64,000 bases of DNA from JAWXBK01 sp040878185. GTDB lineage: Bacteria > Pseudomonadota > Alphaproteobacteria > Dongiales > Dongiaceae. Positions within the stretch are counted from its first letter, which is position 1, and every line of letters begins with the position of its first letter. The stretch spans positions 1 to 64,000 of the forward strand of contig JBBDMS010000040.1 of assembly GCA_040878185.1 (NCBI GenBank), given 5' to 3'. A program made the translations under genes and the position numbers. This document shows positions 1 to 8,641 of the stretch, in pieces. Below the pieces are notes generated by a model that was given only the letters and a program-made list of their open reading frames with translations, did not search any database and was not told the DNA's origin.

Positions 1-348
1 GGGGCCAACCCCGGGCGCCGTTTCCTTTTGGGGCTCTGAAATACCCGGCCCGGGGGCCGTCGAGAGGAGGTCCAGGCCCCGCCCGAGGGGATCCCGAGGG
101 TCTCAGGGGAGAGACCAATGCCCCGCGCCCCCAGGTGCCGCTCGGCGACCGGCTCTCGCCCCGCCGGCGCCCCCGAGGATGAGGCAAAGATCACTCGGCC
201 AGCGCGGCCGGACGGCCACACTGGCCGCAAAAGGCGCGGATCGGCCCTTTTGAACCCCATTTCCCCGTGCTAGTATCCGCTCGGCAATAGGGGCCAACGG
301 GGTACCAAATTGACGGCGTTTCGGCGCCGCAGGTGGGGAGTATCAAGG
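1..348. other. Gene-free left end, probably low-quality contig edge
   Basis: No convincing gene is present before the lipoprotein start at 349. The first ~240 bases are unusually rich in G and C homopolymer blocks, unlike normal coding or intergenic DNA further right. The first ~36 bases are nearly the same as the bases directly after the N gap at 1276-1285, which suggests a contig-end artefact. A short stretch at about 334-340 (GGGGAG) may serve as ribosome binding site for the next gene. Confidence 0.6.
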
Positions 349-1212
349 ATGTTGAGAGTGAAGGTTTTGAGCGCCGTCATGGCGCTCGGTCTGCTCGCGG
401 GTTGCGCGACGGACATCGAACAGATGCGGGACGTCCAGGCGTCGGGCTCGCCGTTCACCCAGGCGCTGACGGAAGAATACCGCAGCATCGTCGCCTTCGA
501 GGCGGACGAAATGTACGACTGGCCCGATGCCGATCATTTCGCCGAGAAGGGCCTCGCGGCCGCTTCCGGTGAAGTCGTGCTCCCGGAACAGCTCGCTCAT
601 TGGGCGATCCCCGCGAAGTATTGCTGCGGCGGCTGGCAGGGCGATCTCGCCGAAGGTCGCAACCGTCTGATGGTTGCGCTCGAGAATGGCGGTCGCGACT
701 CGCATCCGGAACTTGCCGCACGCGCGCAGGGCCGGTTCGATTGCTGGATCGAACAGCAGGAAGAAAATCACCAGGCCGATCATATCGCCGCATGCCGCGA
801 CGATTTCTGGGCGGCGCTGGAAGAACTCGAAGCGGCCATGGCTCCCGTCATGATGGTGGAAGAGCCGATGGCGGCGATCCCGGATATCTACATCGTGTAC
901 TTCGACTGGGATCGGTCCGACATTCGTCCGGACGGCGCAGCGGTGATTGCCGACGTGGTCCGCGATGCCGGTTCGCTTGGCAGCCCGCCGATTTCGGTGG
1001 TCGGTCACACCGACCTCTCGGGTTCGGAGGAGTACAATATGGGTCTCTCCCTGAGACGGGCGGATTCAGTGCGTGATGCGCTGATCGCCGGCGGGGTGAT
1101 GCCCGAGCAGATCACGACGGCCGGTCGTGGCGAAGCGGAGCCTGCGGTGCCCACCGCCGATGGCGTCCGTGAGCAGGCGAACCGCCGCGCGGAAATCATC
1201 ATCCAGCAGTAA
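349..1212 (+). CDS. OmpA-family outer-membrane lipoprotein
   Basis: A 287-residue protein with a lipoprotein signal: basic start, hydrophobic run and lipobox LLAGC with the lipidated Cys at residue 19. The middle (~60-170) carries several Cys and charged helices and is not recognised. The C-terminal ~100 residues are an OmpA/Pal peptidoglycan-binding domain: YFDWDRSDIRPDG, the VVGHTDLSG core, a strongly amphipathic LSLRRADSVRDAL helix and the closing NRRAEIII. It probably anchors the outer membrane to peptidoglycan. The ATG at 349 is preferred over an upstream in-frame start at 310 because it places the signal peptide at the very N-terminus. The gene ends 63 nt before an assembly gap, so its downstream neighbour is unknown. 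Confidence 0.85.
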   Translation: MLRVKVLSAVMALGLLAGCATDIEQMRDVQASGSPFTQALTEEYRSIVAFEADEMYDWPDADHFAEKGLAAASGEVVLPEQLAHWAIPAKYCCGGWQGDLAEGRNRLMVALENGGRDSHPELAARAQGRFDCWIEQQEENHQADHIAACRDDFWAALEELEAAMAPVMMVEEPMAAIPDIYIVYFDWDRSDIRPDGAAVIADVVRDAGSLGSPPISVVGHTDLSGSEEYNMGLSLRRADSVRDALIAGGVMPEQITTAGRGEAEPAVPTADGVREQANRRAEIIIQQ

Positions 1213-1275
1213 CACCTGCCGGAACCCGCGATCGAACGGGGCGAACCGGTGCGCATCGAGCTGCCGATCCGGAAC

Positions 1276-1285
1276 NNNNNNNNNN
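1276..1285. other. Assembly gap (10 N)
   Basis: Ten N between the OmpA-like lipoprotein and apaG. Round-number length indicates a placeholder of unknown true size. The bases after the gap (1286-1320) almost repeat bases 1-36 of the window, so one or both contig ends are probably wrong. Genes could be missing here. Confidence 0.95.
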
Positions 1286-1425
1286 GGGGCAACCCCGGGC
1301 GCCGTTTGCTTTTGGGGCATCCGATTCGCGACAACTCCAAGTGGGCCGGCATTGCGCCCTTGGCCTCGCGGCATAGAGCGATAGAATGGCGCAACCCTCG
1401 CCGCCGCAGAGTTCAGGAACAGCGC

Positions 1426-1818
1426 ATGTACGCGGAAACCACCCGTTCGATCGAAATCACGGTTCGACCGATCTATCTCGAGGATCAGTCGTCGCCCGAC
1501 GAATCGCATTTCGTCTGGGCCTATCATGTGCGAATCGAAAACAAGGGTGCCGAAACAGTGCAGTTGCGCAGCCGCTACTGGCGGATCACCGATGCGCTCG
1601 GTCGCGTACAGGAAGTTCGCGGCGCCGGCGTGGTCGGCGAACAGCCGGTGCTGAAGCCCGGCGAGAGCTTCGAGTACACCAGCGGCACGCCGTTGCCGAC
1701 GCCCTCCGGTTTCATGGTCGGCACCTATCAGATGGAAACCGGGGAAGGCGAGCGGTTCGACGTTGCGGTGCCCGCCTTCTCACTCGACAGTCCGCATCAG
1801 CCGGTGCATCTGAACTGA
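1426..1818 (+). CDS. apaG: ApaG (Co2+/Mg2+ efflux-associated protein)
   Basis: A 130-residue protein matching the ApaG/DUF525 family over its full usual length (about 125-130). Recognisable features are the HFVWAYHVRIENKG strand, RSRYWRITDALGRVQEVRGAGVVGEQP, LKPGESFEYTSGTPL and the FMVGTYQM closing strands of a fibronectin-like beta sandwich. In enterobacteria loss of apaG affects cobalt resistance and magnesium efflux; the biochemical role is poorly known. The ATG at 1426 gives the normal family N-terminus; longer in-frame versions run into the N gap. It precedes folE by 40 nt on the same strand. Confidence 0.93.
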   Translation: MYAETTRSIEITVRPIYLEDQSSPDESHFVWAYHVRIENKGAETVQLRSRYWRITDALGRVQEVRGAGVVGEQPVLKPGESFEYTSGTPLPTPSGFMVGTYQMETGEGERFDVAVPAFSLDSPHQPVHLN

Positions 1819-1858
1819 TCCCGCCATCCGCTGCGGCTGTGAGAAAGGACAGCAACCG

Positions 1859-2491
1859 ATGAACGACACGACGCGGCCGGGCGGCCGCTCATCGACCAAG
1901 CGACCCGATCGCGCCGAGGCCGAGGCGGCGGTCCGTACGCTGATCCGCTGGGCGGGCGACGATCCCGATCGCGAGGGTCTCGTCGGAACACCTGCCCGCG
2001 TCGCCCGCGCCTATGAGGAATTCTTTTCCGGCTACGATATCGATCCGGTCGAAGTGCTGAGCCGCACCTTCGAGGAGACCGAGGGCTACGACGAAATGGT
2101 CGTGTTGCGCGACATACGCTTCGAGTCACATTGCGAGCATCACATGGCGCCGATCATCGGTCGGGCTCATATCGCCTATCTGCCGCGTCGGCGGGTCGTC
2201 GGCATCTCCAAGCTCGCACGCCTGCTCGAAATCTATAGCCGCCGCCTGCAGATCCAGGAAAAGCTGACCGCTCAGATCGCCAATACGATCGAGGATGTTC
2301 TGCAGCCGCGCGGCGTCGCCGTGGTGCTCGATGCCGCGCATCAATGCATGACCACGCGCGGCATTCACAAGCCGGGCGCGAGCATGGTGACGAGCCGGAT
2401 GCTCGGCGCCTTCCGCTCCGATGCGTCGACCCGCCGCGAATTCCTCTCGATCATCGGAAGCCCTCATGGAGGCCAGCTGATCAACGTCTGA
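1859..2491 (+). CDS. folE: GTP cyclohydrolase I
   Basis: 210 residues. Catalyses GTP to 7,8-dihydroneopterin triphosphate, the entry step to folate and also to queuosine precursors, in the cytoplasm. Visible signatures: DPDREGLVGTPARVARAYEEFF, the zinc/active-site segment FESHCEHHMAPIIGRAHIAYLP, the GISKLARLLEIYSRRLQIQE helix, and the second zinc Cys in AAHQCMTTRG; all are intact. Typical FolE is 190-220 residues. The N-terminal ~18 residues are a variable, charged tail. A GAGAAAGGA ribosome binding site lies 8-16 nt upstream of the ATG. Follows apaG; not with other folate genes. Confidence 0.96.
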   Translation: MNDTTRPGGRSSTKRPDRAEAEAAVRTLIRWAGDDPDREGLVGTPARVARAYEEFFSGYDIDPVEVLSRTFEETEGYDEMVVLRDIRFESHCEHHMAPIIGRAHIAYLPRRRVVGISKLARLLEIYSRRLQIQEKLTAQIANTIEDVLQPRGVAVVLDAAHQCMTTRGIHKPGASMVTSRMLGAFRSDASTRREFLSIIGSPHGGQLINV

Positions 2492-2546
2492 GCCTCGCGG
2501 CGCTGGGTAGCGTCGCAGGGCCCGAGACGATGGCCGGGCAAAGACG

Positions 2547-3998
2547 ATGCCGGATCTCCGCCCCGTCCTTTACGTCCTTGGCCTGCTGCTGATCGCGCTC
2601 GCGGTCGCGATGTTGCTGCCGGCGCTGATCGATATCATTGACGGCAGTCCGGATTGGCGGGCTTTCATTGCCAGTGCCGGACTTTCCGCAACGGCCGGCG
2701 GCGGCATGGCGCTCGCGTTCCGGCCCTCCAAGCCGATCGAGATCTCCAATCGCGCCGGGTTCCTCCTGACAACGCTCTCCTGGGTCGTCATCGCACTGTT
2801 CGCAGCGCCGCCGTTCATGCTGGCGACCACCGACCTCAGCCTTGCGGATGCCTTCTTCGAATCGATGTCGGGAATTACCACCACCGGCTCGTCGGTGATC
2901 GCCGATCTGGACAGCCAGCCCATGGCGATCCTGCTTTGGCGTTCGATGCTGCAGATGTTTGGCGGCATCGGTATCGTCGTCATGGCGGTTGCCGTCCTGC
3001 CGTTGCTGCGGGTCGGCGGGATGCAGCTCTTCCGTGCCGAATCCTCGGACAAATCCGAGAAGATCCGCCCGCGCGTCTCGCAGGTTTCCGGCATCGTCGT
3101 GTCGATCATCCTGGTACTGACCGCGGTCTGCGCTATGGCATTGATCATTGCCGGCATGCCGGTCTTCGATGCGGTGTGTCATGCGATGACCACGGTCTCG
3201 ACTGCCGGCTTCTCGACCAAATCGGCGTCGCTGGGCGCTTATCCCAGCCCGCTGATCCACTGGATCATCACGATTTTCATGTTTATCGGCGCGATGACGT
3301 TCGTCCTGCTGATGCAACTCGCGCGCGGCAGGGTTTCGGCGATATGGCGCGATACCCAGACCCGCTGGTATGCCATCTATATCGGCGCCTTCATCGTCGC
3401 CATGACCCTATGGCAGGTGATCGTTAACGATCGGGAACTGTGGTCTGCCCTGACCGCATCGGCCTTCAATGTCGTGTCGATCGCCACGACAACAGGTTTT
3501 GCCAGCGAAGATTTCCTGACCTGGGGCAGCCTGCCGATCGCCGGCTTCATGGTGCTGATGTTCATCGGCGGTTGCACCGGATCGACCGCGGGCGGCATCA
3601 AGGTATTTCGCTATTGCATCCTGGGCGGTGTCGCGCACGGGCTCTTGCGCAGCCTGGTGCATCCCCATCGGATACAGCAGACCACCTATAACGGCCGGCC
3701 GGTCGGCGACGACGTCATCCGTTCGGTGTTCGGTTTCTTCTTTTTCTACATGGTGTCGTTCGCGCTGCTGACGCTGCTGTTCTCGCTGTTCGTCGGCGAT
3801 CTGACACTCGGTCTCTCCGCCGTCGGCCAAGCCCTCGGCAATGTGGGGCCCGGCCTGGTGCCGTCAATCGGACCGATCGGGCATTTCGGCGGTCTGCCGG
3901 ACGGCGCGAAATGGCTGCTCAGCACCGCGATGCTGTTGGGGCGGCTCGAGCTTCTGACCGTCCTGGTACTGTTTCTTCCGACCTTCTGGCGCGGCTGA
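2547..3998 (+). CDS. trkH: Trk-type potassium uptake channel TrkH
   Basis: 483-residue integral membrane protein of the TrkH/KtrB family, which moves K+ together with a cytoplasmic TrkA gating ring. The four repeated selectivity-filter loops can be seen: GITTTGSSV, TVSTAGFS, IATTTGF and LGNVGPGL. GGCTGSTAGGIKVFR is a TrkH signature that closes the third repeat. About ten to twelve hydrophobic segments surround them. Family length is about 480-490. No trkA gene is in the window; alphaproteobacteria usually keep trkA near ntr genes. Starts 55 nt after folE on the same strand and ends convergent to a small lipoprotein gene. Confidence 0.94.
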   Translation: MPDLRPVLYVLGLLLIALAVAMLLPALIDIIDGSPDWRAFIASAGLSATAGGGMALAFRPSKPIEISNRAGFLLTTLSWVVIALFAAPPFMLATTDLSLADAFFESMSGITTTGSSVIADLDSQPMAILLWRSMLQMFGGIGIVVMAVAVLPLLRVGGMQLFRAESSDKSEKIRPRVSQVSGIVVSIILVLTAVCAMALIIAGMPVFDAVCHAMTTVSTAGFSTKSASLGAYPSPLIHWIITIFMFIGAMTFVLLMQLARGRVSAIWRDTQTRWYAIYIGAFIVAMTLWQVIVNDRELWSALTASAFNVVSIATTTGFASEDFLTWGSLPIAGFMVLMFIGGCTGSTAGGIKVFRYCILGGVAHGLLRSLVHPHRIQQTTYNGRPVGDDVIRSVFGFFFFYMVSFALLTLLFSLFVGDLTLGLSAVGQALGNVGPGLVPSIGPIGHFGGLPDGAKWLLSTAMLLGRLELLTVLVLFLPTFWRG

Positions 3999-4022
3999 AC
4001 GACCGCGGGACCGGCGCACCGC

Positions 4023-4604
4023 TCAGCGCAGATAAGGCCCGAAGGTCGCCGCGATGCGCGGTTCGAGCTCCGCGTTGAGGCTGCGCATCAATGTTTCGAC
4101 ATTGTCGAACCAGATCCGCTCCCGATCGTTCATCGATGTCGACGGCTCGACATATTGCTGGAGCGTCACGTCGGCAGTGACGAAAGCCTGATCGCCACCG
4201 CCCGCCTTGACCAGTTCGATGCGCACGGCGATTCGCATGTCGTAGCGATCGAGCGGGTCGGTCGAACCCGACCCCGCCGGGGGTGCCACCCGCCGACGCT
4301 CCACCGCGCTGGCATCGAGGATGATGAAGCGCGCCATGCCGTCGATCCCGACCGCCTCGAGGCGATCTTCGGCCCAGCTTCGTGCGGCGGTTGCCGGCGT
4401 CACCGGATAGAGATGCTCGACATTGGGATCGGTGCGCGACGACTGATAAACCTCCTCGATCTCGATCGCGGCGACATCGAGCCGATAGGTCGCCAGATGA
4501 TGATAGGTCAGCTCGGGAAAGGTTCCGCGCGACGGCGGCGCCTCGCAGGCGGCCGTACCGACCGACAGCAGCAACAGGACCATGCGCAGGGTTCGTGAAA
4601 TCAT
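4023..4604 (-). CDS. Hypothetical lipoprotein
   Basis: 193 residues starting from an ATG preceded by GAGAGG. The N-terminus (two Arg, then MVLLLLSVGTAAC) is a lipoprotein signal with Cys at residue 20. The rest is soluble, with acidic and aromatic residues (YRLDVAAIEIEEVYQSS, SWAEDRLEAVGIDG, RIAVRIELV), and it lacks a family I can name. An upstream in-frame start at 4664 would place 20 residues before the signal and is less likely. Convergent with trkH (24 nt between stops) and 81 nt downstream of hslO, possibly in the same transcript. Function unknown. Confidence 0.75.
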   Translation of the reverse strand: MISRTLRMVLLLLSVGTAACEAPPSRGTFPELTYHHLATYRLDVAAIEIEEVYQSSRTDPNVEHLYPVTPATAARSWAEDRLEAVGIDGMARFIILDASAVERRRVAPPAGSGSTDPLDRYDMRIAVRIELVKAGGGDQAFVTADVTLQQYVEPSTSMNDRERIWFDNVETLMRSLNAELEPRIAATFGPYLR

Positions 4605-4685
4605 CGCCGCCAACCTCTCGTTGTCCGACGATCGAAGATGGCGGCTATCGCCGGCGGGGGTCAAGCGTCCGATGCGGCGGCCAGG

Positions 4686-5597
4686 TCAGGCACCGCCCAG
4701 CGCGTCGATTTCGCCCCGTTCGAACCGGTAGGTCCGGTTGCAGAATTCGCAGGTGACGGCGAGCTGGTCGTTCTCGATCAGCTCGACCAGTTCATCATGC
4801 GGCAGTTGCGCCAGGGTTCGCTCGACCCGTTCGCGCGAGCAGCGACAGCCGGCGCGCAGCTGTCGTTCATCGAACACGCGTACGCCTTCCTCGTGAAACA
4901 GGCGATAGAGCAGATCGGTTGGTGCCAGATCCCGGTCGTTCAGCTCTTCGCGCCGAACGCTCGCGAGCAGGATGCAGGCCCGCCGCCAGTCTTCGTCGAC
5001 AACCTCGTCTTCCGGGGCGACGGTCGCATCGGCCGGCCCCGGCATGCGCTGGATCATGATGGCGGCGGTCTGGCGCCGCCCCCCGCTATCCGTGCCGCTT
5101 GTGACGACGATGGCGGTGCGGATCTGTTCGGACTGGCGAAAATAATGGTGAATGCAGTCGACCAGCGTTTCGCCGCTGAGTTCGACGATGCCCTGATAGC
5201 GATCGGTATCGACGCCCTGATCGACGGTGAAAGCGAGATAGCCGGGCCCGGTCAGCCGCGGCAGCGAAGGGCCGCTGGCGCCTGCGGCGACACGCGCGAC
5301 GGCCGCCTCGTCGAACTGCGCATAAGCGCGCATGTCGCCCGCACTGGTCGCATCGGCGACCATCAACCGCACCGGACCGTCGCCCTTGGTCTGCAGCGAA
5401 AACACGCCCTCGAACTTGATCGCATCCGACAGCAGCGCGGCAAGCGTGAGAATCTCGGTCAGCAGGCCGGCTACCGGCTTCGGGTAGTCGTGTCGGCCGA
5501 GAATATCGTCGACCAGCGGCCCGAGCCGCACCAGCCGGCCGCGTACCGGCTGGCCCTCGAGTGCGAAAGGCAGCACGAAATCGTCGCGCGACGCCAT
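4686..5597 (-). CDS. hslO: Redox-regulated chaperone Hsp33
   Basis: 303-residue cytosolic holdase that is switched on by oxidation and unfolding. The C-terminal zinc switch is complete: CRC near residue 241 and CEFC near residue 270, the CxC...CxxC pattern of Hsp33. The N-terminal domain shows GRLVRLGPLVDDIL and AALLSDAIKFEGVFSLQTKGDGPV. The start ATG overlaps the argF stop by one base (TGATG), so translation is probably coupled to argF; argD-argF-hslO is a common alphaproteobacterial order. A much longer in-frame extension upstream lies entirely inside argF and is not real. Confidence 0.95.
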   Translation of the reverse strand: MASRDDFVLPFALEGQPVRGRLVRLGPLVDDILGRHDYPKPVAGLLTEILTLAALLSDAIKFEGVFSLQTKGDGPVRLMVADATSAGDMRAYAQFDEAAVARVAAGASGPSLPRLTGPGYLAFTVDQGVDTDRYQGIVELSGETLVDCIHHYFRQSEQIRTAIVVTSGTDSGGRRQTAAIMIQRMPGPADATVAPEDEVVDEDWRRACILLASVRREELNDRDLAPTDLLYRLFHEEGVRVFDERQLRAGCRCSRERVERTLAQLPHDELVELIENDQLAVTCEFCNRTYRFERGEIDALGGA

Positions 5598-6526
5598 CAG
5601 ATCTTGCCGAGGCACCAGCAGAGAATGCCCTTCTGGGCATGCAGGCGATTTTCCGCCTCGTCCCAGACAACCGATTGCGGCCCGTCGATGACGTCGGCGG
5701 TGACCTCTTCGCCGCGATGGGCCGGCAGGCAATGCATGAAGATCGCATCCTTCGCCGCCTGGGCCATGACGTTTGCGTCGACCTGATAGGGCGACAGCAA
5801 CTGTTCGCGGTTGATCTTGTCGGCCTCGTCGCCCATCGACACCCAGATATCGGTGACGACGCAATCGGCGCCGGCGACCGCGCTCGCAACATCCTCCGTC
5901 ACCGTCACGCGCCCGCCCTCATGCGTCGCCCAGCCGAGCACCTGCCCGGGCGGGCGAAGCTGCGGCGGACAGGCGATTGAAAGTTCGAACCCGAAACGCG
6001 TCGCGGCATGAATCCACGAAGTCGCCATGTTGTTACCATCGCCGATCCAGGCGATGCGCCGGCCGGCGATCGGGCCCTTATGCTCCTCGAACGTCATCAC
6101 ATCCGCCATGAGCTGGCAGGGATGCGTCTGGTCGGTGAGGCCGTTGATAACCGGGACTGTCGCGTTCTCGGCAAGCTCCGTCAGCTTCTCGGCACGGGTC
6201 GTGCGCAGCATGATGGCGTCCACATAACGCGAAAGGACGCGCGCCGTATCGGCGACGGTCTCGCCACGGCCGAGCTGCGAGCCCTGCTGTTCGAGCACGA
6301 TCACCTCGCCGCCAAGCTGCTTCATGCCGACCTCGAACGAAACGCGGGTGCGCGTCGAGGGCTTCTCGAAGATCAGCGCCAGCGACTTGCCGGCAAAGGG
6401 ATAATTGCCGCCCGGCGGCGTACCGCGTTTGCAGGCGGCGCCGGCATCGAGCATCCGGCGCAGACCGTCGCGATCGAACTGGTCGAGATCCAGGAAATGC
6501 CGTGGCGTCGTGCTGCTCTCCGCCAC
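5597..6526 (-). CDS. argF: Ornithine carbamoyltransferase
   Basis: 309 residues; converts ornithine and carbamoyl phosphate to citrulline in arginine biosynthesis. Carbamoyl-phosphate motif STRTR (residues 57-61), the HPCQ motif and the catalytic FMHCLPAHRG loop are all present, as is the ornithine-binding VSMGDE. The length is normal for the anabolic enzyme (about 305-310). It starts with GTG one base after the argD stop (TGA C GTG) and ends overlapping hslO, so the three genes form a coupled operon. The GTG is required because there is no in-frame ATG nearby upstream outside argD. Confidence 0.96.
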   Translation of the reverse strand: MAESSTTPRHFLDLDQFDRDGLRRMLDAGAACKRGTPPGGNYPFAGKSLALIFEKPSTRTRVSFEVGMKQLGGEVIVLEQQGSQLGRGETVADTARVLSRYVDAIMLRTTRAEKLTELAENATVPVINGLTDQTHPCQLMADVMTFEEHKGPIAGRRIAWIGDGNNMATSWIHAATRFGFELSIACPPQLRPPGQVLGWATHEGGRVTVTEDVASAVAGADCVVTDIWVSMGDEADKINREQLLSPYQVDANVMAQAAKDAIFMHCLPAHRGEEVTADVIDGPQSVVWDEAENRLHAQKGILCWCLGKI

Positions 6527-6527
6527 G

Positions 6528-7706
6528 TCAAAGCGCCTCGGGCCAGTCGCGGCAGACGGAATCGATGATCTGTACTGCCTCTTCGACCTCTGCGTTCCCG
6601 GCGATCAGCGGCGGCAGCAGGCGCACGACGTTGTCGCCGGCACCGACCGTCAGCAACCCCGCCGCCATCAGCCGTGCGACCATCTCGGTGTTCGGTACGA
6701 CGCATTCGAGACCGAGCATCAGCCCTTTGCCGCGCACCGCGCGAAGCTGTTTCGGGTGAGCGGCGACGATTTTTTCGACGCGGCGGCGCAGATAGTCGCC
6801 GGTCTTCTCGACACGGCCGAGGAATCCATCCGCCAGCATCACGTCGAGGACGGCGTTTCCGACCGCCATGGCGAGCGGATTGCCGCCGAAGGTGGTGCCG
6901 TGGCTGCCTGCTGTCAGCACGCCCGCGACCTTTTCGGTCGCGAGACAGGCGCCCACGGGAAATCCCCCGCCGATACCCTTGGCGGTCGCGACGATGTCGG
7001 GGCGGATGCCGGCCCATTCATGGGCGAACAATTTTCCGGTGCGGCCCATCCCGCATTGCACCTCGTCGAGGAACAGCAGCAGGCCGAATTCGTCGGCAAC
7101 CTCGCGCAGCCCCCGCAGATACTCGACCGACGCGGCGCGCATGCCGCCCTCGCCCTGCACCGGTTCGATCAGGATCGCGGCCGTCTCCTTCGTAATCGCG
7201 GCGCGCATCTCGTTGAGATTCTCAAATGCAACCTGGTCGAACCCGTCGACCAGCGGCGCGAAACCCTTGATGTGCTTTTCCTGCTTTCCAGCCGAGATCG
7301 TCGCCAGGCTGCGGCCGTGGAAGGCGCCGCTGCAGGTGATGACGCGATAGCGCTCCGGATTACCGGTATCGTCGTGATATTTGCGAACGAGCTTGAGCCC
7401 GCACTCGATCGCCTCGACACCGGAATTGGTGAAGAACACGCTGTCGGCGAAGCTGGCATCGACCAGCCGCTGCCCGAAGCGCTCCTGCCCGGGAATCCGA
7501 TACAGGTTCGAGCTGTGCCAGAGCTTCTCGGCTTGCGCTTTCAGCGCCGCCACCAGATGCGGATGCGCATGACCGAGCGCGGTGACGGCAATGCCGCTCG
7601 CGAAATCGAGATAGCGCCGCCCGTCCGTGGCGAACAGATAGGCGCCCTCGCCGCGCTCAAAGGCGAGGTCGTAGCGGGCGTAGGTCGGCATGACCGGCGC
7701 GATCAT
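6528..7706 (-). CDS. argD: Acetylornithine aminotransferase
   Basis: 392-residue class-III PLP aminotransferase acting on N-acetylornithine (and often succinyl-diaminopimelate). Key segments: FASGIAVTALGHAHP at the N-terminus, NSGVEAIECGLKLVRKY, the AFHGRSLATISA motif, FLDEVQCGMGRTGKLFAHE, and the PLP lysine in ATAKGIGGGFPVGA. First gene of argD-argF-hslO. The ATG at 7706 is chosen because the reading frame stays open far upstream through unrelated genes on the other strand, and GGGAG sits just before it. No ARG operator could be identified by eye. Confidence 0.96.
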   Translation of the reverse strand: MIAPVMPTYARYDLAFERGEGAYLFATDGRRYLDFASGIAVTALGHAHPHLVAALKAQAEKLWHSSNLYRIPGQERFGQRLVDASFADSVFFTNSGVEAIECGLKLVRKYHDDTGNPERYRVITCSGAFHGRSLATISAGKQEKHIKGFAPLVDGFDQVAFENLNEMRAAITKETAAILIEPVQGEGGMRAASVEYLRGLREVADEFGLLLFLDEVQCGMGRTGKLFAHEWAGIRPDIVATAKGIGGGFPVGACLATEKVAGVLTAGSHGTTFGGNPLAMAVGNAVLDVMLADGFLGRVEKTGDYLRRRVEKIVAAHPKQLRAVRGKGLMLGLECVVPNTEMVARLMAAGLLTVGAGDNVVRLLPPLIAGNAEVEEAVQIIDSVCRDWPEAL

Positions 7707-7829
7707 CTTGCGGGGCTCCCTGAAAAAGGCCGAGACTATCGGTCCTCGTCTTTGGCGTGTCAACGCGCCGGGCGGGCCGGTACGCGCCATTTGCCGGCCT
7801 TTTCCGGCAGTCGGAAGGGATTGGCGATC

Positions 7830-8636
7830 ATGGCCCGGACGACATTGCGGCTGACGACGCCGGCGGCCAAAAACCAGGTTCGGGATGCCGCCGATTACGA
7901 AGCCCGGCTCGATGCCCTGCAATTGCGGCTGGTGCAGATCCAGCAGGCCGCCATGCAAACCCAGGAGCGCGGCATTATCGTGCTCGAAGGCTGGGATGCG
8001 GCCGGCAAAGGCGGGTTGATCCGGCGTCTGAGTGCGCGGCTCGATCCGCGTTTCCTGAAGGTCATTCCGATCGCCGCGCCGCGGCCGGACGAACAGGGCC
8101 GCCATTATCTCTACCGCTTTTGGCAGGGACTGCCGCTGCCCGGCACGATCACCGTCTTCGACCGGTCCTGGTACGGCCGCGTTCTTGTCGAGCGGGTCGA
8201 GAAACTGATCCCGCCATCGGCTTGGAAACGGGCTTACGACGAAATCAACGAATTCGAATCGATGCTGGTCGATGACGGTATCCGGCTGGCCAAATTGTTC
8301 TTGCATATCTCGGCCGAGGAGCAATTGCGGCGGTTCAAGGATCGGCTCGAGACTCCGCACAAGCGCTGGAAGCTGACTCTGTCGGATCTGCGCAATCTCG
8401 AACGCCGCGGCGCGTACGAACGCGCCATCGACGATATGCTGGCGCATTGTCATACGCGCGACGCGCCGTGGGATGTGATCGCGTCCGACTATAAATGGTG
8501 GTCGCGCTGCCGGGCGATGGACCGGATCGTCAGCGTGCTGGGCAAGGGCATGACGATCGCCCCGCTCCCGGCCGACCCGAAACTGGCGCGAAAGCTCAAG
8601 GCGCTGCGGAAGAAGATTCGCGCGCGCCGCAAGTGA
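7830..8636 (+). CDS. Polyphosphate kinase 2 family protein
   Basis: 268 residues. PPK2 enzymes transfer phosphate between polyphosphate and nucleotides. The Walker A motif is GWDAAGKGG (about residues 50-58), the Walker B-like FDRSWYGRVLVERV follows, and the lid region RFKDRLETPHKRWKLTLSDLRNLERRGAYERAIDDML contains the Arg/Lys residues typical of the family. The C-terminus is very basic (KLKALRKKIRARRK). The start has GGAAGGGA 12-19 nt upstream; an in-frame open stretch to 6405 is only the shadow of argD/argF. Whether it favours ADP/GDP or AMP cannot be told from motifs. Convergent with the ABC-2 permease gene, 5 nt between stops. Confidence 0.88.
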   Translation: MARTTLRLTTPAAKNQVRDAADYEARLDALQLRLVQIQQAAMQTQERGIIVLEGWDAAGKGGLIRRLSARLDPRFLKVIPIAAPRPDEQGRHYLYRFWQGLPLPGTITVFDRSWYGRVLVERVEKLIPPSAWKRAYDEINEFESMLVDDGIRLAKLFLHISAEEQLRRFKDRLETPHKRWKLTLSDLRNLERRGAYERAIDDMLAHCHTRDAPWDVIASDYKWWSRCRAMDRIVSVLGKGMTIAPLPADPKLARKLKALRKKIRARRK

Positions 8637-8641
8637 TGCCA

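Noticed and set aside
4638..5786. 382-residue plus-strand open frame
   Set aside because: Antisense to hslO and the end of argF, which have convincing motifs.
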